A DNA stretch of 64,000 nucleotides from NCBI GenBank assembly GCA_024734495.1, contig JALMQS010000411.1:533725-597724 (forward strand), written 5' to 3'. Under the pieces are notes generated by a model. It was not told the origin of the DNA and ran no database searches. It was given only the letters and a program-made list of their open reading frames with translations. Source of the stretch: Forficula auricularia (taxonomy: Eukaryota > Arthropoda > Insecta > Dermaptera > Forficulidae). Below, in pieces: positions 11,464 to 22,224 of the stretch (the first letter of the stretch is position 1; each line of letters begins with the position of its first letter). The translations under genes and the position numbers were made by a program.

Positions 11464-11776
11464 CCATGAAAAAATAAAAAAACAGTTTAAAACTTTGTTC
11501 TTATTTTCATTTAATCACAACAATAATGATAATAACGCTTTTATCCTAATGCTTTTCTGTGTCGCCTGTGAGTAAGTATTAAATTTCAAAAATGTCTAAT
11601 TTCTAGAAGGCCGTGAAAGACTTGGTTGACAGTTTCTATGGAAACGGCGATTTTTCACAAATAGATGTTAATTTTGTAATTGTTATTTTATTGTGTGTTA
11701 TGTTATATCATTATTGTTGTGATTAGATGAAAATAGGAACAAAGTTTTAAACTGTTTTTTTATTTGTCCATGGCAT
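11464..11776. mobile_element. Element with ~75-bp terminal inverted repeats
   Basis: Left arm 11464-11540 contains 'aacagtttaaaactttgttc' and right arm 11699-11776 contains its reverse complement with a few mismatches. The arms end at CATG/CATG. The ~160-bp loop is noncoding and contains 'ggccgtgaaagacttggttg' but no complete hammerhead core. No clear target duplication. Foldback MITE of unknown superfamily. Confidence 0.65.
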
Positions 11777-11779
11777 GCT

Positions 11780-13175
11780 TGACTACGAAACTTAAAAAAA
11801 ATTGAAAACTCAATTACCTATTTTGTTTCTTTAATAAATTTGTTAATGAAATATTCTTTGAGCAATAACTGTTAAACGAAAGAAGATATCGACATGCGGT
11901 TTGAACATATTTTGTTGCAAATTTGATCTACTTTCTGAATCTACTAAAATAATTATACGGTTCCATTTAAGATTTCGGAGCAAAATTAATATAACGTTTA
12001 ACTTTATAAAACACGCCCCTTAGCGAGGGCGGCAAGAACTAGAATGGCATGGATGTTTTTTTTATTTTATTCATCAAACCTTCCTTTCTTGAACCAGACC
12101 TTGTTAACAAATTTCCGTTAAGTCAAACTTAAGTTATAGACACTAGAGTCCATAAAAGTTTATCATCCCCTCCCGCTTTTATTTTACGTCCTACAATAAA
12201 AAGTCATTTATCAAAAATATGGACTATTATGGTGCAGTATTCATTTCTAAACTTATATTGGAAAATTTTCGAGAAAATTGCATTTTTTATACGATCGAAG
12301 CCTAGCGGTGGACGTATGAACTTAAAAAATATTTCCAGCAATTTTTCTTGGCCGATTTCCTCTGAAGGATTTTTTCCCCAAACTTCTACGATTATTAGTT
12401 CCTGAGATACGGTACCTCGACACCCTTATTGAATCACCCGGTACATATAAAGTTCGGTCTATATTTGTGGGTTGTTCCGTTTCTCATATATTTAATGCAA
12501 TTTCTCCGAGTTCGGAATGTTTATAATTTTATAGCAATCTGAGCTGTGGCCAACTTGCAAACAATAATACTATATTTTATGAATGAATAATAAAGTTGAA
12601 AAACAAACCATTAAATATACACCTGATGAACATTCAATATCTAAGTGGCCTGTTCTAATTATTATAATCTTCTCTTCTCTCTATTTATATTATCTGACAT
12701 AATTCTAACTAATCGATGATAAGATGTAAGATTCCTCATCTCGAATATTTTTTTCTTTAATTTTATTAGAATAAAATAAAAGTGATAATAATGTATGTAA
12801 AGGAAGAGAATGCACCCATGCGACCTTGGTCGGCGTCAAACCCGAGCGATGCACTTGATCGGTCGGCCAATTGCTGCTGGCTCAGTGCACTCAACTCCTT
12901 TCTCCTTCTCCTTAATACAAAAGCCTCGAAAACATCACGTTCCCTCCTCTCTTTCTAGCTATATATATATATATATTAAAAAGAAAAAACTACGGAAGTA
13001 GTGTTAAATGCTTGGCAGCTTTGCTTTAAAGGGCGTGACCAATTTCTTCGTAGTGGGTGGGCAAAAAACACATACATTAATCTATCACGTGTGATAGACA
13101 GTTCGAGTTAATGTTTTATTATATCTACATTAATTAACTCTAAGCTTTATTTAATCACTTCATTGAGTATATAGA
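11780..13175. other. Unrecognised stretch with GC-richer patch
   Basis: No repeat copy found. About 12808-12910 is GC-richer ('gcacccatgcgaccttggtc') but its open frame is short, resembles no protein I know, and ends in a (TA)n run at about 12959-12976. Confidence 0.35.
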
Positions 13176-13179
13176 TACA

Positions 13180-13312
13180 TACCATTTTATAAATGTAGCT
13201 GTGAAAGCTTGTATTTTTGTGATTATTTTAATTAAAGGTTGAAATTTTGTTTAAATCACACATAATTAAAAGTATTTATCGAACACAAAAAACAAATAAT
13301 TTTATATACACT
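13180..13312 (+). repeat. Family A repeat, single arm
   Basis: 'gtagctgtgaaagcttgtat' through 'tttaaatcacacataattaa' matches 30-130 and, in reverse, 34020-34125. The second arm is missing; a hAT element begins about 35 bp downstream. Confidence 0.65.
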
Positions 13313-13346
13313 CTATTCTAGTGATGTTGGAAAGTTCTCTCTACGC

Positions 13347-14437
13347 CAATGTTTTTCAACCTGTGGGTCGCAACCCCTGGAGGGTCGCGAAGCCTCTATA
13401 AGGGGGTCGCGAAGCTTCAGTAAAATAGAAAACAAAAAACAAAGTTTAAAAATATATTGGAGGCATTCCAAGGCAAATCGGACGGTTTGAAAATTTTCAA
13501 TTTTTGATTTCCTTCATTTTTTGACATTTTTTAGTACCCATCAAAAAACTCCGGTAAATTTTGAAATTTTTTTGATCACCGGTTTAAAAGATATCGAATT
13601 TCGCTTATAACTTCTTCAAAAATGGTCCAAATTCCAATTTTTTTTTGAAATCTTTGTTTTTTTACATACTTTTTAGAAAAAATATTAAAAAATTATTTAT
13701 GGTAAAGTGTTTTTATATGCGATTTTTGAGTTTGAAAATTTTAATCTTGTTTTTGAAACTGTACTTATGTACTTTTCGATTTTTTTGATAATTTTTTATT
13801 TTAAACTTCTATTCATTCTACAAATTTTAAGATCTGGGTTGATAGTGGTCCTATGATAATTACTATTTTTTTCGATTTTTGAAAATTACTAAAAATGTCA
13901 AAAAAATGAAGGAAATCAGAAAATTAATATTTTTCAAACCATCCGATTTGGCGTGGAATGCCCAATTTTTATTAAGAAAATGTTAATTAAAGAACATTTG
14001 TAGATTAACACAAATCTACAAGAACAAAAAATACATATGAGTCAGATTCACATAAAAACCGATTTATCATCCACCTTTGCCCAATGTTCTCTGATAGTTC
14101 TTGCACCGAAAAATAATGACAAAATTCTTCAATTCAAATTCTGCAAGACAATTTCCATACCAGGTATATATGCTTTGATGTTTATCTCAGACCCTACTTC
14201 TTCAATAAAAGACTGAGTCGACGAAAACGAATCGAAGATAAATATGTCTGTTATAGCTACTTTGTAATTGTGTATTTAGTCGATACCTAATAATTATAAA
14301 AATTAATAAAAATGTTGTACGGATTTGATATTTGTAACATAATAAAATACAGGCTACAATCAGCTGGGAGATAGGGGGTAGCGAAATTTTTTTTCAAACT
14401 AAGGGGGTCGCATCATGAAAAAGGTTGAAAAACACTA
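13347..14437 (+). mobile_element. Non-autonomous hAT transposon
   Basis: Ends CAATGTTTTTCAACCTGTGG and, on the opposite strand, TAGTGTTTTTCAACCTTTTT, fit hAT termini (CAGTGTTTTTCAACC) with one decayed base each. The 8-bp duplication is ctctacgc / ctctacac. The subterminal 'gggtcgcgaag' and 'gggggtcgc' blocks are also typical. No transposase frame. An inner palindrome spans about 13460-13975 (arms with 'ccttcattttttgacatttt' and its mirror). Confidence 0.88.
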
Positions 14438-14445
14438 CTCTACAC

Positions 14446-14592
14446 CAACGAACACTGAGACAGGAAGGAAAAATACCATAATATGCTTCTTTCTTTGACC
14501 CTTTTGAATCCTGAAACGTCGGCTTCAAAAAATTGAAGAGGGAAAATTTTCTAATAAATGATCATTTTATTTATTTATGGACTGCCTTTCAT
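14446..14592 (+). mobile_element. Hammerhead-retroposon right half, core deleted
   Basis: Contains 'gacccttttgaatcctgaaacgtcgg' in pieces (gacccttttgaatcc then tgaaacgtcgg), meaning that most of core and stem II is deleted, followed by 'atggactgcctttcatccaat', the pre-tail block of the 58501 and 16375 elements. It matches 15878-16115 in reverse. Its left part was cut by the hAT at 13347-14437. Confidence 0.6.
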
Positions 14593-14594
14593 CC

Positions 14595-14700
14595 AATCGT
14601 CAACTATATAATATAGCTACGACGTTTCGATCGACTTATTTTACCATCGTTCTCAAGTCTGAGCACCCACTTCGATTTTAGAATAACCTAACTAACTTTT
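14595..14700 (-). repeat. Family A terminal segment with decayed hammerhead-like core
   Basis: The minus strand reads TTGAGAA, a ~20-nt possible stem-loop, then CGAAACGTCG. The related segment at 33925-33980 has TTGAGAA then CAAAACGTTG. The spacing is hammerhead-like but CUGA is not conserved, so this is at best a relic of the motif. Confidence 0.4.
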
Positions 14701-14704
14701 TTTT

Positions 14705-15870
14705 ATGAAGAAATTAACGAAAACTGGAAGGAGATCTAAACCCATACCTGGACAGGAATGAACTGTTCTGTATACATAATTTTCAAAGCTTATAGGGAGA
14801 AAATGATTAATTATTTATAAAATATATTAAGATTAAAAAAAAATTAAATCAAATAATTTAAAACTATAATGTAGAAGGAATTAAAATAATGAAATAAGAT
14901 AATATGTATTTCATCCTACAAACAAAATAATTTAATTAAAAAAACTCAAAACAATCCCAAAAAACCATTCTACTAAGAAAAGAAAAAATACTTTTGAAAA
15001 AGGAAGAAAATAAAATCAAATAATGAAGAATATCGACCATCGAAAAATATAAAATTTTCTTCTCCTGTATCATCATCAGTCTAATAAAAATATTTTACAA
15101 CAATAATGAAGATTTATTATTCCGAATTGAATGATATTAAATTAGATATAAAGATAATTCTATTTAAAAATAAATCACACAACTATAATCCATATCCGTA
15201 ATAAATCAGAGAGCTCCTACGTATCTATAGTAGTAAGCTTTATTTAATTACTTGATTACATAATACATTATTATTGTAAACCAACACGTAATCACCGTAG
15301 TTTCTATACTTTTTTAGCAGGGAGAGGTGAAATATACTAAATCAACTAAAGTTTTAGTCCCCAAGTAAAAAATTAACAAAATAAACATGCATGTTTTAAG
15401 AAAACTTGGACGAAGGAAAGGAACTTTGATATTCAGCAAGCAATACCACGGTGAAGGTTGCGAACTGCTGTTTTAGAGCCATCAGGAAGAAAAATTGGAT
15501 TTGGCCTCTAGCTTGTTATAATTCATTAGACAGAAGCTGACTCCATCAAACAAAGATGATTTCATAAAGCTTGCAACGAAATCAATTTGGAATGATTCTC
15601 TGCTTATTTCTTTTCTCAATGATATATTGCTCACATCCGTCCATCCATCCATGTTCTATCTCTTTACCTCACAACTAATCTATCTCGAGGATATAATTTC
15701 GTTGTTGATCATGAAATTGTTTTGAAGCCGCTGGCAACGATACCAAGTACCGGTTTTGATTTAATTAATTCTTCACCAAGTGGTCCTTTTACCTTCGTTG
15801 CAGCAGCTGCAAATCTAGAAGAAATTTTTTCAAATCTGAAAAGATAAAAATCTTTATTATTATGTCAGAT
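14705..15870. other. Unrecognised stretch with possible decayed coding relic
   Basis: About 15410-15840 is less AT-biased than its surroundings and reads on the plus strand as broken frames, including 'PLATIPSTGFDLI' followed by 'PSGPFTFVAAAANLEEIF'. Several stops interrupt it. I cannot match it to a family; a decayed transposase or a host-gene fragment are both possible. Confidence 0.3.
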
Positions 15871-15877
15871 GTTTTTT

Positions 15878-16115
15878 TTTCGAGACGGACTGATAAGTAT
15901 ATTAATATCTCAGGATTGGATGAAGGCAGTCCAGATATAAACAAGAGACTACTTCCAACAAATAATATTTATTGGAAATATTTTTTCACCTAATATTGTT
16001 TCGAAACCGACTTTTCGGAGGATCTTTCCTCCTTCCCCAGGGTTCAAAAGGGTCAATGGTAGGTAAGCACATAGTATTCTTGCTTCTTGCTTCCTCTTTC
16101 AGTGTTAGTTGGTAT
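15878..16115 (-). mobile_element. Hammerhead retroposon half, minus strand
   Basis: In reverse it starts at a T run (A tail) then 'gagacggactgataag', the complement of the shared 3' tail, and runs to 'ctttcagtgttagttgg', the loop region. The ribozyme core is present but damaged: CTGGGGA for CUGANGA and GAAAAGTC for GAAACGTC, with stem II GGAGG/CCTCC kept. The second hAT begins 8 bp beyond its loop. Confidence 0.65.
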
Positions 16116-16123
16116 GTATAGAG

Positions 16124-17689
16124 CAGGGCTGTCCAACCCGTGGGCAGTGGGCCACATGCGGCCCAGCACTGCATTGAGTGGGGCCCAACATAAAATCATA
16201 AAGCTCCTTAAAACATTGAGATTTATCGTAGATATATGTAGAAATATATTTATTCCTTTTTTCGAAATATGAATGTACATTTGTACAATACGTGAAGCTT
16301 TTTTCAAGAATAAAATTCACTAAAACCAAAATTATAAGCTCAATTATATATATAAGATAAAAAAAATAATGAAGTAAGTAGGTTATAATGAAATGCAGTC
16401 CATAAATTATTTACTTTTATTCAATTTCCGACGTTTCGAAGAATTTTTTCTCTCTTTCTTCCGGGTATTGAATAGTTATTGATGGGTGAGTATAACTCGG
16501 TTCCCATTTGTCTCTCCTTTCAGTGATAGCAACAATATTACAATATTTTCCAACATTATACCATAAGTGTACTTGGTTATCTTTAGAAGGATAGAAAAAT
16601 GTCTCCGAAACGTCGAAAATTGAATAAAAGTAAATAATTTATGGACTGGCTTTCATTATAACCTTCTTATTTCGCTTACCAGTCCGTCTTTCTAAGAAAA
16701 TGAATAAAAATAAAATAATGAAGTTTCGAATATATGGTATAAAAATTGTTCTTCTTCTCATATTTTCATTTTCTAAAATATTTATTATTTATTATTTCAG
16801 TAATTTATATGCTAAGACACTAACCAAGTCTATAATTATCATCCAATAGATTAAGGAGACAAGGAATTGGGGTTTTCTAGAACAATCACAATTAAGTGAT
16901 CATTTCTCTCCTGGTCTAAAATTTGTCAGGGCTTGTCTTTTAGATCATTGCACGTTTTTGCATGTCGATAGATATGCCAGGGATTATTATATCCATGGCC
17001 CTTTTAAAAAATAAATTATCATTCCTCATATCCTACTTTAATCCCATTCGATTTAAATCAGGGCTGACCAACCCGTGGCCCAATATAAAGTCATAAAATT
17101 CCTTAAAACATTGCGATATATCAAGATACTGGAAAACACACAACAATTTGGCCTGATAATTTTTTTTTTTCGAAAATACGAAATCTGATAATCTACTGTG
17201 AAGCTTTCGAAAAATAAAAGGGCTAATTTTAAAATGATCTGGGTAGATTTCAAGATTTCAGAAAAAATAATCATCATTTTGGTCTATTTGCGACTCCATT
17301 TTCATTAGAAATAAATTTTCTACTTGCAAACTTTCTGATTGAATGTTCTAGAACAACAATTAGATCTGAAAGAAAAATTGAATATTGTCCATTTTTAAAA
17401 TTTTATATTAATTATCTAGCCAGGAAAAAATATAAACAAATACTAATACATAATATCACTTTTTGTAAGTATGTAGGTATGTATTTACATTTACGAGAAG
17501 CTATTTTCAAAATAAAATTTACGAAAAGTAAAATTAGAAGCTCACTATGGGCTAAAAAAATAATAAAGTCTTATTAACTATCTTTTTTGAAAAATAAATA
17601 TCAATAGAATTATAATATTTTATCCACGGTCCGATACAATTTTTTTCTTCAAATACGGCCCGTGTAAGCCAAAAGGTTGGACACCCCTG
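16124..17689 (+). mobile_element. hAT transposon, non-autonomous, first copy
   Basis: Left end CAGGGCTGTCCAACCCGTGG, right end complementary to CAGGGGTGTCCAACCTTTTG: hAT-type termini. The 8-bp duplication is gtatagag (16116-16123) / gtataaag (17690-17697). A nearly full-length reverse copy lies at 54806-56669. No intact transposase. This copy contains a later ribozyme-retroposon insertion at 16375-16711. Confidence 0.88.
16375..16711 (+). mobile_element. Palindromic hammerhead retroposon with empty site
   Basis: The 337-bp insertion is flanked by aaaataatgaag on both sides (16363-16374, 16712-16723). The sister hAT at 54806-56669 has a single copy of that string at the matching place and no insert. 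It begins 'taggttataatgaaatgcag' and ends with the cagtccgtctttctaag tail and an A-rich end. Both arms keep 'CGAAACGTCG', but CUGANGA is damaged (CCGGAAGA in the left arm, no clear core in the right). Best copy of this subfamily: 39298-39741. Confidence 0.88.
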
Positions 17690-17699
17690 GTATAAAGAA

Positions 17700-18505
17700 T
17701 ACTTTAAGACTTCCCATTATCAGTAGAACAGAGTAATTTATTATTATTTTTTTATATTATTCCATATATTTTAACCATATTTTGAGAAAGAAAGATGAAA
17801 CTAAATTTATCTATATCTTTTTACTTATTTTGAGTTTATATTTATCAAAAAGTATTAATACTTTTACCTAAAGTAGATAAAAAAATTGAAAAGCCAACTC
17901 CAGAATTTGTCTTCTGATTATAATAAGACTCAATTTTTGAATACTAACAAAAACTACGAGTTCTGTGTACCCCAGAGTTCAGAAAGTCAATGGTTTCTTT
18001 GTCAGTGGTTATCACGATAGCTCTTTCAATGTAAATCACTGAAATTTGAACATAAAACCGGAAGTACCACTTTAAGTTCAGACGATTTTAGGTTTATCAA
18101 CATTTAAACGGCCAACATTTTTTCTGTAATTATCACAAATTACATGCTTTGTTTTCTAAAAAATCGTGAGGAATGGTAGTTGAGATTTGAAAAGATTCTA
18201 GGTTCAATTTCCAGGCATAATATGTTATTTTATTTTATATAAATAATTGTTGAGTAATTTACATTATCAGAAAATTTTAATGCTGTTTTAATTATGTAAT
18301 TTTAATTGTGAATTGACATTAAATTTTGGTTACTTAAAGTCATATAGTGTCCACAGCATTCAAGTCATACCGTATTTTTAAAGAAAGTTTTCTTTATTAT
18401 TATAAAAATTTATTTATTTTTAAAATTCACCTTAAATAATTTGTTTTCAAATTTTTTAGTAAAAAACATGAGAGTAAACAAATGATCGATCTGAGTTGAC
18501 TCTTT
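17700..18505. other. AT-rich stretch, nothing recognised
   Basis: Around 17965-18035 'gagttcagaaagtcaatggt' and 'ctctttcaatg' vaguely recall the loop of the ribozyme retroposons, too weak to call. No coding signal. Confidence 0.35.
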
Positions 18506-18513
18506 ATTTTATT

Positions 18514-18678
18514 CGAGGGGTGAAACGCGATTGGAATTAGGTGTACACCGTCTTTCTAATTATGTGGAATTATTTTGGAATTCATTAGATAATGCCCCTT
18601 CATCTATTGTATCTACTTGGAAATGAAAGTGAAAGTAAAAGTAGGTGTACACGATATTAGGTCGCTGTTCACCCCTCG
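18514..18678. mobile_element. Short hAT-type MITE
   Basis: Terminal inverted repeats 'cgaggggtgaaacgcga' (left) and, complement of the right end, 'cgaggggtgaacagcga', then 'aggtgtacac' mirrored in both arms. A perfect 8-bp duplication attttatt lies at 18506-18513 and 18679-18686. 165 bp, noncoding. The 8-bp duplication fits hAT (or P-like) families. Confidence 0.85.
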
Positions 18679-18689
18679 ATTTTATTTAT

Positions 18690-19500
18690 CTATGTCCAAT
18701 TGAAGAAGGCTTCACAATTCAAAGCAAAAACCTTGGAAAACAGTAGAAAATTTTAATTAATTTCCTAATTTGGACAAAGTATATTCCAGTCAGTGGCGCA
18801 AATTTGGGAGATTCAGAAGGATAAAACCTCCCTCCAGAGTGAATGAATATTTTACTAATTTCACCCTAATGTTGTTAAGCACTTTTATAACAAAATATTA
18901 CTAACTAACTATTAGTAAATTGTTTGTATTAAAAAAATGAGCCTCCAATTATTTATGCTCCTAGATGATCAATTAAGAAAAAATAATTATAAATCGAGAT
19001 CATCAGTTCTCATGAAATAGAATTTCAGAAGATACTACTCTGATTATAAAATGTAGGTTAACATAAATGATCACAGTCCATTTATAATATAACTAAAAAA
19101 ATATTTATATTTCTGTCTGCTCTTCTTAATCATAAATCCTTCTCCATCTCTATCTAGTTGCAATCTTGAATCTCATCTTTTTCTTTCGCTTGAATAGATA
19201 CACTCGGTTTTTCTACTTCCGTCATTTACGGAGATAATCTTTGTGCCATTCCATTGTGCGTGCTTTGCCTTTTTTCTCTTTATTTCTCTTTTGACAGCTA
19301 AAGAGAAGCTCCAAAGGACATCCACAACGCTTTCTATCTAAGATTTATATATTGTCGAGAATACATAATATACTTACTCTCATTCGGATATTATTCAATT
19401 ATTTAGAAGTAAAAAGTTAATCTCTATCTCTTGTTCCTTGTTATCTAGATTATACTGGATTTTGAATGATCTATGTTAGTCTATGAACTCGTTTACATTT
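18690..19500. other. AT-rich stretch, nothing recognised
   Basis: No TIR, tRNA-like box or coding frame seen. Pyrimidine-rich runs near 19180-19290. Confidence 0.35.
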
Positions 19501-19508
19501 TGGCTTAA

Positions 19509-20220
19509 GGTAGTTGTTTCGCCATATGAGATTTCTTAGGATTTTTTTGAAATTTAGACAAATTATTATTTAAATACTTCTGCATTCTGATTGGTGGCAA
19601 AACGAAATTTATGAACAATATAGTTCCGGAGATATTAAATTCCAAAGATAGAGTTTTTCAGACTCTTATACATTGTACTATACAGGATACAGGAAAGTTG
19701 ACATACATATTTAATTATAATTAAGAAACTCTTCTTACCATTGTTATAAAAATCTAAACCAACATTAAACAATAACTAATACATTTTTAAGAAAATTTTA
19801 ATTCATAGTTACAACACAATTTCTGAGATAATAATGAATAAATAATGAAAAATGTATAATGAAAAATTCACACTAAAAACAAGCTGGCAACAACGCATTT
19901 ATTTAACCTAAAAAGTGGGATAACCTTAGTAGTTTTTTGACGTTTTTTGGCTTTAGCCATTGTCGCAACAGCTTTCAATCGCTTAGTAAGAACTTTTTGT
20001 TTGATACATTTTCTTTTATAATGTACTTTATTTGACATTTCTACGATAAAATATATACAAGCTTGGACAGTGTTGCCAGATTTGTCAAACGAGCACGGGA
20101 TTGGCTAGAAGTGGTACATAAACTGCAAAAAGTTTTGGGCTTATAAATTATGAATTCTTATTGTATGTTCTATATACTCTAGCATTAAATTTTTGCTAGT
20201 ATTGTCGCAAAACAACTACC
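19509..20220. mobile_element. TTAA-flanked DNA element (piggyBac-like target site)
   Basis: Both ends are bordered by TTAA (19505-19508, 20221-20224), with inverted termini GGTAGTTGTTTCGCCA and GGTAGTTGTTTTGCGACA. The 712-bp length without a transposase suggests a non-autonomous element. TTAA targets are used by piggyBac and by some Sola elements; the terminal sequence does not decide which. It carries a small basic frame on the minus strand. Confidence 0.8.
19868..20038 (-). CDS. 56-residue Lys/Arg-rich small ORF in TTAA element
   Basis: ATG to stop, 56 codons. The N-terminal ~40 residues are strikingly basic ('HYKRKCIKQKVLTKRLK', 'MAKAKKRQKT'), unlike frames expected from AT-rich noise, and the C-terminus is hydrophobic ('CVVASLFLV'). 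It sits wholly inside the TTAA element. It may be the remnant of an element-encoded DNA-binding N-terminus or a captured fragment. No known family recognised; existence as a gene is doubtful. Confidence 0.3.
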   Translation of the reverse strand: MSNKVHYKRKCIKQKVLTKRLKAVATMAKAKKRQKTTKVIPLFRLNKCVVASLFLV

Positions 20221-20224
20221 TTAA

Positions 20225-21245
20225 TTCCGATTCATTTCATGAATTGACGGCTTTCTAACTTGCCAAACTTATTATCACAAAAAGAACATTTTATAATTTC
20301 ACTTCATATATATATATCCTCCATCAAAAGGCTAGATTTAATAAAATTAGCTTGCATTGACGAAAATCAACTTGGGTCAAACTGTGAATAACAAACATAT
20401 TCATATGGGGAGAAGTTGTTATTCACCGAAAACTGTCTCCCACTATTCCAAAGGATTAATTGGAATTAAATTCGCCCTTCACAATTAATTCTATATATCT
20501 TGAGTGGTCATTCCTCTCATAATTTTCGGCAATAATTTCAAAAATACACAATTGAATCTACCCGAGTACTTCACTAAAAAATCTATTTTTTTTTTAATTT
20601 ACCCCAAAAATAATCTAATACAACTAGTTGATAGAATAATTCGACTGCAAAGCAGTCATTGTTAATTACATCAAGTTATAAATATATAACCTGATTTATT
20701 AATGTTCTTCTAGTTATTTACACAAAAAATACTATATAATTACCTGAACAAACAAAAAGTAGAGATTTTATTTTAAATCTTTTTTTTGTAATCTAATTTT
20801 TATGCAATATTTAATTAATTATAAACTGGTAATAAATAGTTAATTAGAAGGTATTTCTCTTCAATCTGATTGTCCCGATGTAAACGAAGCCTAAAGCACA
20901 TTGTTAATTTGTGTTCGAACACTTCATTTAGTATGGTATCATACATATTTGTATTTTTAAAACCAAGGATTGAGAGAATTCTCGCTTTAAATCTTCTGGT
21001 CCAAAAATGCAGAAAATTATTACACAACGACCTATCGAACGGTTCTATCTAATGGGCTTAAAATAGGCCGACAAATTTTGTTTTAATTAATTGTATGTCA
21101 ACTCAAAGTTTCGTCTTTCTAGTACAAACTAGTGGCTAAAAAAAATTGCCAAATGACTAAAATTTACAAAAGCGTACCGAGTCTTGAAGAAATTTTCACA
21201 TTATTTTATTTTATCTATAGCGTGGCAAAGTGAATCTATGGGATG
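20225..21245. other. AT-rich stretch, nothing recognised
   Basis: Two overlapping opposite-strand frames near 20815-21052 have no domain resemblance. No repeat copy seen. Confidence 0.35.
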
Positions 21246-21315
21246 AATAAGGAGTGTCAAACTCATTAATAGAGTATTTTAGTGTTTAGGAGTGAGAAAT
21301 TAATATAAATTATCT

Positions 21316-21990
21316 TTTTATGTTTAGCTCCTTCGTATTAATAATAGAAAATTTTGAAATGGATAAATGAAATTTAATAAATGTTCATGTTGAATTATTT
21401 ATTATTGTTACTAGTTTCGCCATTGTTTGGCTCATCAGACCTATTTACATTTTTTGTTTATAAAATTTTTTTGGTTGAACAAAACATTTCACTGGGAAAT
21501 CACAAATAACATATCACAATAGATCAGTTCTTATCCATTCCTGACGGACCAGTTCCAGAAAGAATACATTCGACGAGAGACAGTCCAAGAGTTAAAAAGT
21601 GGTTAAATATTTAAAAATAGTATCTCCATGTCAAATCACATCCCCAAGGGACGATCACGATCAGATCGTCCCTTGACATGGAGATACTATTTTTAAATAT
21701 TTAACCACTTTTTAACTCTTGGACTGTCTCTCGTCGAATGTATTCTTTCTGGAACTGGTCCGTCAGGAATGGATAAGAACTGATCTATTGTGATATGTTA
21801 TTTGTGATTTCCCAGTGAAATGTATTGTTCAACCAAAAATTTATAAACAAAAAATGTAAATAGGTCTGATGAGCCAAACAATGGCGAAACTAGTAACAAT
21901 AATAAATAATTCAACATGAACATTTATTAAATTTCATTTATCCATTTCAAAATTTTCTATTATTAATACGAAGGAGCTAAACATAAAAAA
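21316..21990. mobile_element. Near-perfect ~675-bp palindrome with hammerhead cores
   Basis: Arms of about 310 bp (from 'tttttatgtttagctccttcg' area to 'gtatctccatgtc' and mirrored) differ at few positions; the loop holds a second small inverted pair (aagggacgatc / gatcgtccctt). Such high identity of inverted arms implies recent origin or arm-to-arm conversion. Each arm contains the same consensus hammerhead core. No open frame over 60 codons. Confidence 0.85.
21864..21897 (+). ncRNA. Hammerhead ribozyme core, consensus match
   Basis: CTGATGA 21866-21872, stem II GCC 21873-21875 pairing GGC 21883-21885 around loop AAACAAT, GAAA 21886-21889, then CTAGTA: ACTAGT (21889-21894) is self-complementary, giving a dimer-type stem III, with GUA as the cleavage site (A 21895). 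The exact reverse complement sits in the other arm (CTGATGA at 21438-21432). Stem I next to the core is weak (GT/AC), which is the main reservation. Confidence 0.7.
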
Positions 21991-22224
21991 TTAAACTCAT
22001 TTATGTTTGCGGGCCTATATATGATAGGTTACATTCACACGAACCATAGAAATTTATTAAATTAACACACAAGTTCAACAGAATAATAACAATATTATTT
22101 ATCTTGTGTTTGTATAAACGTTTTTTTATACAAAGCATTTTTTTTTATAAAAGCCTTATAATCTCCAATTTTCTTAGGGGCCACAAAAATGAATCCGCGT
22201 GCCGCCAGTTTGACACTCCTGGGA

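Larger units (their letters stand above)
21248..22220. mobile_element. hAT-like element containing a large palindrome
   Basis: The left end '(ta)aggagtgtcaaactcatt' and the complement of the right end 'aggagtgtcaaactggcgg' resemble hAT termini. Flanks gggatgaa / gggataaa (21240-21247, 22221-22228) match 7 of 8. Most of its length is the ribozyme palindrome at 21316-21990, probably a nested insertion. No transposase. Confidence 0.7.
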
